In this document: piece by piece, positions 59,901 through 64,000 of the stretch
Numbering within the stretch: position 1 is the first letter of the stretch
Layout of the letters: each line of letters begins with the position of its first letter
Assembly (NCBI GenBank): GCA_018881555.1
Contig: JACAXG010000094.1
Coordinates: 496,001 to 560,000 of the forward strand
Source of the DNA: Amblyornis subalaris
Lineage: Eukaryota; Chordata; Aves; Passeriformes; Ptilonorhynchidae
Length of the DNA: 64,000 nt
Direction: 5' to 3'
Notes under the pieces: model-generated
Seen by the model: the letters and a program-made list of their open reading frames with translations, nothing else
What the model was told of the DNA's origin: nothing
Database searches by the model: none
Program-made: the position numbers and the translations under genes

Positions 59901-62632
59901 AGGCATCTATGATGTAAGGGCAGTAAGATGAAGGGACATGGGGCTTGATGCAAACTGGGACCTTCCAGTCCTGAAATTCTGCTCCAGTGTCTATGTTAAC
60001 AGCTGACACTGAACTATCAGCATCATCAAGNACTTCTATGACTGCTTCCAGCATTTTTTGAGAAGCAAAGGATCTGGAAATGATAATGGCCATACTGCAT
60101 TGCATATTTATCCCCCATGCTACATATTCATTTAATTGTTTTTCAGTAATTCCAGTGATTTCTTTTTTGTGTATTAGAGGAACTGGCACATTTTAATCAC
60201 TCTCAGGCAATTTAGCAATAAAAACCAAAGGCGAATTAGCCTGGATAAACAACAGAGTGGGGAAAAAATGAGAGCACAGGTTTAGTCAAGAACTCAAGCC
60301 CAGAAGCTGATACAAAGCCTGTTTTAAAAAGTCACTGTATTTCAGATTTCACNGTTCTTAATTCATAATAAATACAGATTCTTAGAAGGTGTGAGGACCC
60401 TGCAACACTTCTGAAGGACTTTGCGTCTTGAATACAGATACATGTGTTTCTTTCTTTTGTTTAGATGAACTAGAAAANGAGACAAATTTAAAGGGAAAAC
60501 CAACTCATGCAATGCTAAGGTTGTATGCACCTATAAAATTGAAGAACTTTACAAATTCTCAAATTCTTTCCCTATGTTGCATATGAAGCGAAAACATTCT
60601 CATTGCATTTAGACAAATGGTTAAAAAATTATGCTGCTTAAAATCTCAATGCTGTTTCTATTTTATAAGGTTCAACATAGACATCTTAGTAATTTCTTCA
60701 TTATATATTTTTGTGATTTTTAATTGCAGATTTAGTTCTGCTACTATTCAATTGATTATTAGAATGTAGGTTTTAAGAAGTGTGCTTTCTGACTAATTTT
60801 AATCTGTTTTTTATTAAAAAATACAGTAGATTCAAGAAAGTGTATACTTCTAAGACTTCCTACACAATTGTAAAAAAAAAAAGAACATTATAATTTGAAA
60901 TAACACATTCCTACATGACGTTTTAGTGTTGAAAAGAACTTTTTTAAAGGAAGTTCCTTGGTTTNGGAAAATTGAAAAGCATTTTCTGTGAAACATAATG
61001 ACTACTATCGTAGCACAAATATCAGTATTTCTATAAATCAGTAAGTTACTTTTTACTTGCAATNCTAAGAAGACACAAACAGTTCTATAAGCATCACGTT
61101 ACACATCTTGCTCACTAAAGAAAACATGAGGAGATGTGGCATATATCAACAAGGCCTTGGTGTTCTGCACGCAGCTGCTGCTGAGCTACTTATCAAGTGT
61201 GTATATTTTGACTATATTTGGACTTTAGACTTACCTTCACAATTTCATTATGCAGGGACTGAACAGCCATATGCAAAGGTGCCATCATATTGGAGTTTAG
61301 AATGTTGGGATTGGCTCCTCTGCTGAGAAGCAAACTAACACTTTCAATCTGGTTTTTCTTTGTGGCCCAGTGCAGTGGGGTATTTCCAGAAGAATCCATC
61401 ACATTTAATACTAGGTCAAAGGAGAGAAAACAAAACGAAACAAAAACCAAAGCAAAACCATCAAATGTTCTGATTGCACTGAAAAAAAAAGGTGTCTTCA
61501 ATGAAGGTTTAGGTCTGTGCTATTGCATTTCTTTGAAGAAAGGAAAAGATTTCATGAGATGCTGCATTGTGTTAAATTGATTAATTATTGTGCTGAATAT
61601 ACAGTATTGGTGAGAGAAACAGGAGAGGTGAAACACCTGTCTATTTCTTGCCCATTATTATCTTTTTTTTCTCACGCCAAGAGTTATTTGATTTCCCTCT
61701 CTGCTTNACTCTTCTTTTTTCTATTTTATTTGAATTTGCAGCTACCGCTTTAGAGGCTGCACAGAATAAATCAGTGTGAATAACTGAAATAAGAGGTAAC
61801 AGATAAGTGCTTGCAAATTGTAAGAAAATGAAAGACCATATCTACTCTGTTTCACTTAAGAACACAAAAGTAAATCAATTCACACCTCTTCTAAAAATTG
61901 GTCTGTTCTACACATACATTTTGAGGTTGAAAATTGAAGATAAAGTTCAACAAATATCNTAAAAAATTAGGACAAAAATGACATACTGAAAATAAAAAGA
62001 ATATATTTCAGCCAAAATAATCTAAAATTAGATTGGCCATAGGTGAACAAGANAAGCTTTTCAGGGCCATTGTAGGTTTTCTCAGTAGCCTACAGTCTAT
62101 CAGTGGCGTCCGATATAGTTCACAATGCTTATTATATAACAGACACGTAACATAAATAAGGAAGACAGAAAGTCAACTCTACTGTCCATCACTGCAGTTT
62201 TCTTTTCCATATCTGAAGACTGNGTATCTGAGTGTCAAACAAAGTAAGACAAACTGATTCACTGCACTAGAAAGAAAACAGTCCTAACATGACAAGGGCA
62301 ACCCAAACCACACCCGAGACAGTGCAAACTGCGGCAGGCAGTTTGAATTATATTTCAATCTATAAATGGAGATAACACATATCAGTTCTGTTTCAGCTGG
62401 CTAAGGGACACCTTGGTTATTGAACATTTTTATCCTACTAAATAAAGTAGTTCATAAAATGCATGTTACCTTCACAGGAAGAATCGTCTATGATCAACTG
62501 CATTAGTTCTATTTGTCCTCCTTCTGCAGCGTGATGCAGTGGGGTGGCATTTAATTCATCCACTTTCGTTAGCCCAGAACGATTCTTCTTAATAAAGCTC
62601 CGTAGCCTACAGGCACTTCCATCTGAAATAAC
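32696..62632 (-). CDS. TRPA1: TRPA1 cation channel, coding exons 2-27 (gene span, 5' partial)
   Basis: Transient receptor potential ankyrin 1 is a tetrameric plasma-membrane Ca2+-permeable channel of sensory neurons, opened by reactive electrophiles and, in birds, by heat. Twenty-six exons on the minus strand join to 3,261 bases with no internal stop. All introns are GT-AG, and exon phases chain without error. The 1,086 residues (numbered here from the first codon of exon 2) show 16 ankyrin repeats (about 28-560), a cysteine-bearing linker (about 560-675), six membrane segments (about 680-920) with the pore motif MLGDINY, a TRP-like helix, and a C-terminal coiled coil. Introns run from 88 bp (intron 11) to 2,931 bp (intron 8). 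Human TRPA1 has 1,119 residues in 27 exons, so only exon 1 (about 37 residues) is missing, and it should lie beyond 64,000. Exon numbers follow human. Identification rests on residue-level similarity to human TRPA1 as recalled, and no database search was run. Confidence 0.97.
33994..34620 (+). mobile_element. LTR-like endogenous retroviral remnant(s) in TRPA1 intron 26
   Basis: The segment starts TGTGGTGGTTTAACCC, close to the start of passerine-type LTRs, and ends CTAACCCACGACA. The two ends form imperfect inverted termini with TG...CA borders. Flanks CTGTT and CTGCT could be a degraded 5-bp target duplication. Inside, TGTCACGGTTTGAAC at 34,224 looks like a second LTR start, and a TG...CA block ends at 34,185 before TGGTGTCGAGCC, which resembles a primer-binding site. 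One long solo LTR, or two nested elements, would fit. Composition changes sharply from AT-rich to GC/purine-rich near 34,300-34,580. No coding region is present. Strand is assigned from the TGTGG start and is tentative. Confidence 0.45.
35366..35463 (-). CDS. TRPA1: TRPA1 exon 26 (divergent linker, coiled-coil start)
   Basis: 98 bp, residues 978-1009. Acceptor TGTTTAG|AGCGTG; using the alternative AG two bases later would shift the frame into a stop, which fixes the boundary. Donor ACAG|GTATTT. The first part (SVFQYCFGCEDSTTYAQS) is poorly conserved against human. The second, LELEVLKQKYR, matches the coiled-coil start with basic residues equivalent to human K1046, K1048 and R1050. Confidence 0.93.
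35967..36077 (-). CDS. TRPA1: TRPA1 exon 25 (C-terminal tail)
   Basis: 111 bp, 37 codons, residues 941-977. Acceptor CATTTAG|GTGAAT and donor ATG|GTAAGT. It encodes VNLHTNLEKKLPFWFLSRVD then QESITVYPNRPRYCGFM, aligned with human VELHTSLEKKLPLWFLRKVD and QKSTIVYPNKPRSGGML. Phase 0 at both ends. Confidence 0.96.
36702..36770 (-). CDS. TRPA1: TRPA1 exon 24 (S6 end, TRP-like helix)
   Basis: 69 bp, 23 codons, residues 918-940. Acceptor TTCTAG|ATTGGT and donor ATGCAG|GTAAAT. It encodes IGLAVGDIAEVQKYAALKRI then AMQ, differing from human at only two positions (H970Y, S972A in human numbering). This helix couples the gate to the C-terminal domain. Confidence 0.97.
37677..37859 (-). CDS. TRPA1: TRPA1 exon 23 (pore and S6)
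   Basis: 183 bp, 61 codons, residues 857-917, phase 0 at both ends. Acceptor TTTGCAG|CAAACA and donor CTA|GTAAGT. Pore helix and selectivity filter read STPLLSVMKTFAMMLGDINY; Asp and Phe equivalent to human D915 and F909 are kept, S910 is Ala and E920 is Asp. S6 follows as LIIFTLLIPILLMNLL. Confidence 0.98.
37986..38115 (-). CDS. TRPA1: TRPA1 exon 22 (S4-S5 linker and S5)
   Basis: 130 bp, residues 813-856. Acceptor CTGCCTAG|ATTTGA and donor CACAG|GTTAGT. It encodes RFENYGIYVVMFWEILRTLI then RIAVVFFFLILAFGLSFFV. Human N855 (mutated to Ser in familial episodic pain) is kept, C856 is Tyr, and S873/T874 are Ile/Ala. A CR1 3' end lies 26 bp upstream of the acceptor. Confidence 0.97.
38142..38242 (-). 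mobile_element. CR1 LINE 3' fragment in TRPA1 intron 21
   Basis: About 100 bp that in reverse complement read as the avian CR1 3' end: an ACTTGGCAGTGCT-like block, a TTGGAGTTGATTATCTTAAAAG-like block (core TTGGAGTTGAT), TTTTCCAAACTAAG, and the terminal TGATTCTATGACTGATTCTAT tail. Being on the minus strand it is sense to TRPA1. Its 3' terminus lies 26 bp from the exon 22 acceptor. Confidence 0.85.
39856..39868 (+). repeat. (TA)n microsatellite in intron 21
   Basis: A short alternating TA run of about six units within TRPA1 intron 21. Confidence 0.8.
40210..40379 (-). CDS. TRPA1: TRPA1 exon 21 (S3-S4)
   Basis: 170 bp, residues 757-812. Acceptor ATCCTAG|AAATTG and donor CAACG|GTAAAA. It encodes KLKYLLDYSNLLDW (human KRNYFMDISNVLEW), S3, then IPAHLQWECGAIAVYLSWMN and FLLYLQ. 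The human Ca2+-site residue N805 is kept and E808 is Asp. Intron 20 upstream is only 207 bp. Confidence 0.97.
40587..40676 (-). CDS. TRPA1: TRPA1 exon 20 (S2)
   Basis: 90 bp, 30 codons, residues 727-756, phase 0 at both ends. Acceptor TTTCAG|GACTCA and donor CAG|GTAAAT. It encodes the S2 membrane segment VCMCLVLIMSLLGICKEIF followed by QLIQQ. The Glu and Gln aligned with human E788 and Q791, part of the S2-S3 Ca2+ site, are kept. Skipping this exon would keep the frame but remove S2. Confidence 0.95.
40842..40905 (+). repeat. Imperfect tandem duplication in intron 19
   Basis: GAAGTCCATGTCATGTATAT is followed about 34 bases later by GAAATCCATGTCATGTCTAN, each leading into a TGCATTT/TGTATTT-like stretch. 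This suggests a two-copy diverged duplication of about 34 bp. Confidence 0.6.
41040..41800. other. Unclassified GC-richer island in TRPA1 intron 19
   Basis: About 760 bp with clearly higher C and CT content than the surrounding AT-rich intron (for example CTGCCCCATTGCCATGTCCC and CTTCCCCTCTTCCAG). Short open frames exist on both strands but carry several n and no recognisable domain. The compositional step suggests an old inserted repeat or retrocopy too diverged to name. Confidence 0.35.
42189..42336 (-). CDS. TRPA1: TRPA1 exon 19 (S1 and S1-S2 loop)
   Basis: 148 bp, residues 677-726. Acceptor TTTCAAG|GATGGC and donor TATGAG|GTACTT. The first membrane segment is visible as AHLMNLGIYSLGLIPLTLLV, closely matching human. 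The extracellular loop has one N-glycosylation sequon (NGT). It is about six residues shorter than human and lacks the second human sequon (N753). Confidence 0.96.
42794..42864 (-). CDS. TRPA1: TRPA1 exon 18 (pre-S1, K710 equivalent)
   Basis: 71 bp, residues 654-676 plus two bases. Acceptor TTTGTAG|GCCATG and donor AAATG|GTTGGT, the weakest-looking donor of the gene. It encodes AMVRHNRMELLSHPVC then KEYLLMK; HPVC and LLMK match human C703 and K710. The Trp codon after Lys is split across the join with exon 19. Confidence 0.95.
43677..43775 (-). CDS. TRPA1: TRPA1 exon 17 (linker, C665 equivalent)
   Basis: 99 bp, 33 codons, residues 621-653. Acceptor TATGTAG|ATTGAA and donor AAT|GTAAGT. It starts IEYNFRYLQCPL, where Cys aligns with human C665, and ends FYEPLTTLN, matching human IYEPLTALN. 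The middle, LTLHRKLKDGED, differs from human LEFTKKTPTQD. Phase 0 at both ends. Confidence 0.96.
44709..44768 (-). CDS. TRPA1: TRPA1 exon 16 (linker, C641 equivalent)
   Basis: 60 bp, exactly 20 codons, residues 601-620. Acceptor TTTCAAG|CTGGTG and donor TAT|GTAAGT. It starts LVLDNCIIESSEEKTSRDFY. The Cys in LDNC aligns with human C641. Human C651 (in KSCRDYY) is Ser here (KTSRDFY). A possible LTR fragment begins about 85 bp upstream of the acceptor. Confidence 0.95.
44853..45119 (-). mobile_element. Possible LTR fragment in TRPA1 intron 15
   Basis: Read on the minus strand, this block has a TATA-like ATATAAATAAA, then a GC-richer section (GAGAGCAGAGGCTGGCTCTC, CTCTACCTGTGGGTGAACCC) and ends near TATTCGACA; it begins TGTGTAAACACG. 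It is much less AT-rich than the intron around it. The order (TATA, then transcribed GC-rich part, then a CA end) resembles a compact LTR, but no target duplication is clear and no family is recognised. Confidence 0.3.
45312..45363 (+). repeat. 21-bp tandem repeat, about 2.5 copies
   Basis: The unit AGTTTACAAGGCTATATGCTA occurs at 45,312-45,332 and again at 45,333-45,353 without mismatch, then AGTTTACAAG begins a third copy. The perfect identity suggests a recent duplication. It lies in TRPA1 intron 15. Confidence 0.9.
45766..45859 (-). CDS. TRPA1: TRPA1 exon 15 (linker, C621 equivalent)
   Basis: 94 bp, residues 569-600. Acceptor TTGCAG|GTGGGA and donor AAA|GTAAGT. It encodes FSHYSTANKCPLLEMVEYL. 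The Cys in NKC aligns with human C621, the most reactive electrophile sensor. Human C633, in LPEC, is Ser here (LPDSF). Alignment spacing is unambiguous because MxEYLP is shared. Exit phase 0. Confidence 0.96.
46446..46484 (+). repeat. T-rich tract in intron 14
   Basis: Runs of T interrupted by G and C (TTTTTTGTTTGG, then TTTTTTTTCTGTTTG, then eleven T). On the gene strand this is A-rich, so it cannot act as a polypyrimidine tract for TRPA1. Confidence 0.75.
46724..46890 (-). CDS. TRPA1: TRPA1 exon 14 (ankyrin repeats 15-16)
   Basis: 167 bp, residues 514-568 plus two bases. Acceptor TGCACAG|AACACG and donor AAAAG|GTAAGG. It begins NTALHLAAREGHAKAVRLLL, nearly identical to human, and ends with ASFFHEAIHNRRKDVV, the last ankyrin-like repeat next to the linker. 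It starts exactly on a codon. Confidence 0.97.
48117..48231 (-). CDS. TRPA1: TRPA1 exon 13 (ankyrin repeat 14)
   Basis: 115 bp, residues 475-513. Acceptor TGTAAG|TGATTA and donor GGG|GTATGT. Core GWTALHHAAFGGYTRTM, then ILDTNVKCTDRVDEEG, aligned with human GWTALHHASMGGYTQTM and ILDTNLKCTDRLDEDG. The codon across the exon 12/13 join is Cys where human has Ser. Exit phase 0. Confidence 0.95.
48864..49028 (-). CDS. TRPA1: TRPA1 exon 12 (ankyrin repeats 12-13)
   Basis: 165 bp, residues 420-474. Acceptor TATAG|CTATGG and donor CCTCTG|GTAAGT. It completes repeat 12 (SYGRINTCQRL, identical to human) and holds repeat 13, MTPLHLAAQNGHEKVVQFLL. It also has DTRLLNEGD, shared with human. It leaves two bases of the codon joined in exon 13. 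Confidence 0.96.
49117..49286 (-). CDS. TRPA1: TRPA1 exon 11 (ankyrin repeat 11, start of 12)
   Basis: 170 bp, residues 364-419 plus two bases. Acceptor TAACAG|ATGGAA and donor GCCAG|GTTAGT. It carries DEDNEGCTPLHYACRQG, in which the two cysteines equivalent to human C414 and C421 are kept, and SKSRDKKSPLHFAA. Human GGPGSVNNLL is GVAVSVNNLL here. An 88-bp intron, the shortest in the gene, separates it from exon 12. Confidence 0.96.
50577..50677 (-). CDS. TRPA1: TRPA1 exon 10 (ankyrin repeat 10)
   Basis: 101 bp, residues 330-363. Acceptor TnTAG|GAGCAA (an n lies three bases before the AG) and donor CTGCAG|GTACAG. It encodes GRNFLHLTVLQPGGLQHLN. Human P394, the prolyl-hydroxylase target in the segment LRPEFMQ, aligns with Glu in LNEKYLQ here. 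The donor GTACAG is weaker than most in the gene. Confidence 0.94.
51596..51695 (-). CDS. TRPA1: TRPA1 exon 9 (ankyrin repeat 9)
   Basis: 100 bp, residues 297-329 plus one base. Acceptor TTGCAG|GGTGCT and donor AAAG|GTAAAA. Encodes GANIDSVDIEGRSPLLLAT then SCASWKIVNLLLSK, matching human GADINKIDSEGRSPLILAT and SASWNIVNLLLSK. The exit leaves the first base of a Gly codon. Confidence 0.95.
52313..52355 (+). repeat. Short direct repeats of a TATGGTCA motif in intron 8
   Basis: The octamer TATGGTCA recurs three times within about 40 bases, separated by CTATGG and CAGTATCAC spacers. It is a short degenerate tandem array with no recognised function. Confidence 0.6.
54627..54675 (-). CDS. TRPA1: TRPA1 exon 8 (ankyrin repeat 8 micro-exon)
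   Basis: Only 49 bp, residues 280-296, too short for ordinary ORF detection. Acceptor CCACAG|GACAGC and donor AATG|GTAAAT. It encodes TALFDHYELAEYLISM after completing the Arg codon from exon 7, aligned to human ASLFDHHELADYLISV. It is flanked by the two longest introns lying wholly between exons 7 and 9 (2,270 and 2,931 bp). Exit phase 0. Confidence 0.93.
56946..57082 (-). CDS. TRPA1: TRPA1 exon 7 (ankyrin repeat 7, start of 8)
   Basis: 137 bp, residues 235-279 plus two bases. Acceptor TTTATAG|AATGAA and donor CACAG|GTAGGA. Core CTALHFAATQGATEIVKLM matches human CTAIHFAATQGATEIVKLM almost exactly. The loop that follows (SSYAGEESIIDAADGNKE) is divergent from human. The exon ends inside ETLLH-R, the start of repeat 8. 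Confidence 0.95.
58364..58509 (-). CDS. TRPA1: TRPA1 exon 6 (ankyrin repeat 6)
   Basis: 146 bp, residues 186-234. Acceptor TCTCAG|GTGAAG and donor ACAG|GTAAAA. It contains THINFTNNGKCSPLHLAVQ, aligned to human LHINFMNNGKATPLHLAVQ, and SGDLEMIKMC, which is nearly invariant. Entry phase 1 completes a Gly codon, and the exit is phase 0. Confidence 0.96.
58847..58955 (-). CDS. TRPA1: TRPA1 exon 5 (ankyrin repeat 5)
   Basis: 109 bp, residues 150-185 plus one base. Acceptor TTTTTCAG|ATTGAA and donor AAAG|GTAAAT. The core CMPIHAAAFSGAKTCMEIL matches human CFPIHQAAFSGSKECMEII. The exon ends in a run of seven A and a G (codons Lys-Lys-Gly shared with exon 6), so indel errors here in other assemblies would break the frame. 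Confidence 0.95.
59392..59499 (-). CDS. TRPA1: TRPA1 exon 4 (ankyrin repeat 4)
   Basis: 108 bp, 36 codons, residues 114-149, phase 0 at both ends. Acceptor TTTAG|ATTTTA and donor CTG|GTAGGT. It carries DVNLEGEAGNTPIIVAC, close to human DVNLEGENGNTAVIIAC. An n lies at donor position +8, outside the splice core. Because its length is a multiple of three, skipping it would keep the frame. Confidence 0.95.
61235..61410 (-). CDS. TRPA1: TRPA1 exon 3 (ankyrin repeats 2-3)
   Basis: 176 bp, residues 55-113. Acceptor CCTAG|TATTAA and donor AAG|GTAAGT. Two ankyrin cores are visible: NTPLHWATKKNQIESV and MAPLHMAVQSLHNEIV. The stretch LLSRGANPN between them is identical to human. Entry phase 1 completes the Val codon begun in exon 2, and the exit is phase 0. 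Confidence 0.96.
62470..62632 (-). CDS. TRPA1: TRPA1 exon 2 (ankyrin repeat 1)
   Basis: 163 bp, residues 1-54 of the visible protein. Acceptor CAG|GTTATT and donor GAAG|GTAACA. It enters in phase 0 and leaves with one base of a Val codon. It encodes the start of the ankyrin arm, with the repeat core ATPLHHAAEGGQIELM aligning with human FFLHYAAAEGQIELM. The region before it (VISDGSACRLRSF) corresponds to human VVFEGSAYGLQNF. This is the most 5' exon found; no exon 1 with the expected Met-Lys-Arg start was seen between here and 64,000. Confidence 0.95.
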
Positions 62633-64000
62633 CTGTTTTGGANACAAGCATTCTCATTTTCTCATTCTCCTAAAAGGCAGGAAGTTAGCAACGCTTTAAT
62701 GTGTTTCTGTGGGCAAGTTACCACTCAATAATTCCCTCCCAGTTGTTNGGTTTAATCAGAAGTTCACAAATCCTGATCAGATTGAGCCAACAGTGAAACT
62801 CAGATTGGTTTAACTGACTGCAAAATCAGATCCAGATAAGAAACAGNGCCAAATTAACAAAAATGGAAATCATCTTGAATACATTGTTTTCTCTTCTGTA
62901 GTGAGCTCAAGATCCTTTCTCCACCATGGCAAAATCTCAAACAAGGAAATTAATCATTTACATTTTTATACTCTTTTCTGCAGTGGTCACATCAAATGAA
63001 TTCAGCAGAGTGGAAAATTAATAATCTTGANAAATTCCTGTTTTCAAATCTTTCTACAGAGACTGATACTGTGTCCTGGGCTTTCAAGTTCAGCCATTGT
63101 GCTTCTGTGATGTTCTTTATGACAGGGCAACCAATATATATTTTAATTTCAGCAGCATGCTTAGAGCATCCCACAGGCTACAATATCAGCCTGAAACAAC
63201 CCAGTATATTCACAGTGATACTCTGACAGCTGAGCCCACTGACAGCTTGATACACTCCACATACTACGCTTTAAAACCAAAGCCACTATGGAAACTGTGC
63301 TGATTCTTACTTTACGATATTCTCTCCATATTTTTGTTAGAGTGATTCAAACTCCATATTTTTATGTGAAGAAAAGTGATAGAAAAAATGGTTGCAGTAG
63401 AATGGGCATGAATTTAACAAACATATTAAAAATTAAGAGAGAATAAAAAAGAAAANCAATTCAACAACATTGGGAGGAAAAAAAAGGAGAAAAATGCCTA
63501 TCAAAAGTAATGCAAACCTTCCCAAAGACGGGTAAACAAGAAAAGAATAAAAAAAAGAAAATTCCTTAAAATCTCTGTTCCCTTTTCACCTGCAAAAGAA
63601 AAGGAAAACTTTTCTCTCCAGGATCCCCTGAGTCACAAAGACTCAACAATTTTTGCTGTTATTAAGTAAATATACATTANGGGGCAGCCCATTCATGTGT
63701 TTGAGCACGTGTTTAGCTTCATTCTGCTTAATAGTCCCACTGACCTCAATGAGGCTACTCATGTCAATAATGTTACAAATGTGTTTAAACATTTAGAAGA
63801 CTGAGGCCAAATACAGGGCTAGCNTCTGCTTCAAAAGTGCAATCAGAAAAAGCTAATTGAAAAGGTGTGATGTAATTGTGGAAAGGGTGTTTAAGATTAC
63901 TCAANCATCACAAAAATAACAGGTCAATTACACACACAAATATCTATACATTCTAAACACATCAAAAAGCTATTAAAAGAAACCTTACTACAGAGCCCAG
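62633..64000 (-). other. TRPA1: Intron 1 of TRPA1, 3' part
   Basis: AT-rich sequence upstream of exon 2 with no recognisable exon 1. I looked on the minus strand for a short exon beginning Met-Lys-Arg and ending in phase 0 before GT, and found none convincing. It holds purine-rich tracts around 63,480-63,600. The promoter is therefore expected beyond the window. Confidence 0.6.

Noticed and set aside
63500..63660. Possible TRPA1 exon 1 near a CAG/GTGAAA-like site
   Set aside because: No Met-Lys-Arg start, no phase-0 donor and no similarity to the N-terminus of TRPA1.
1..64000. tRNA genes, CRISPR arrays, bacterial operons or phage
   Set aside because: No cloverleaf with a GGTTCGAATCC-type box, no regular direct-repeat array with spacers, and the intron-exon structure is vertebrate.

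Overview
The window is vertebrate nuclear DNA, almost certainly from a bird. It is AT-rich, with long non-coding stretches. It carries several CR1 LINE 3' ends with the avian tail (variants of ATTCTATGA/ATTCTGTGA) and pieces resembling avian endogenous-retroviral LTRs. Its one clear gene is an intron-rich TRPA1. I see no prokaryotic gene structure, operon or CRISPR array.

Right half (about 32.2-64.0 kb): TRPA1 on the minus strand. By comparison with human TRPA1 recalled from memory, I could place 26 consecutive coding exons, corresponding to human exons 2-27. All have GT-AG introns and matching phases. Together they make 3,261 coding bases (1,086 codons plus stop), with no frameshift or internal stop. 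Exon 1 (about 37 codons in human) and the promoter lie beyond position 64,000 or were not recognisable. Exons 2-14 encode the ankyrin-repeat arm (16 repeats recognisable), 14-18 the linker with the electrophile-sensing cysteines, 19-23 the six membrane segments and pore, 24 the TRP-like helix, and 25-27 the C-terminal tail with its coiled coil. A candidate poly(A) signal lies about 530 bases after the stop.

Left half (about 1-32.2 kb): I found no supported protein-coding gene. This is the 3' flank of TRPA1. In human the next gene on this side is MSC, then EYA1, but neither is visible. The flank holds four CR1 3' fragments, all in + orientation, a 5' end of an ERVL-type LTR near 28.6 kb, a possible minus-strand LTR near 22.4 kb, and simple repeats.

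Most informative observations. (1) Three residues tied to oxygen sensing in human TRPA1 (P394, C633, C856) align here with Glu, Ser and Tyr, while the covalent electrophile sensors (C621, C641, C665, K710) are kept. (2) The S5 pair S873/T874, implicated in menthol and A-967079 action, is Ile/Ala. (3) A CR1 3' end sits 26 bp from the exon 22 acceptor. (4) Isolated n bases, about one per 400 bp across the gene, are absent from all coding exons. I found no wholly new biological system.
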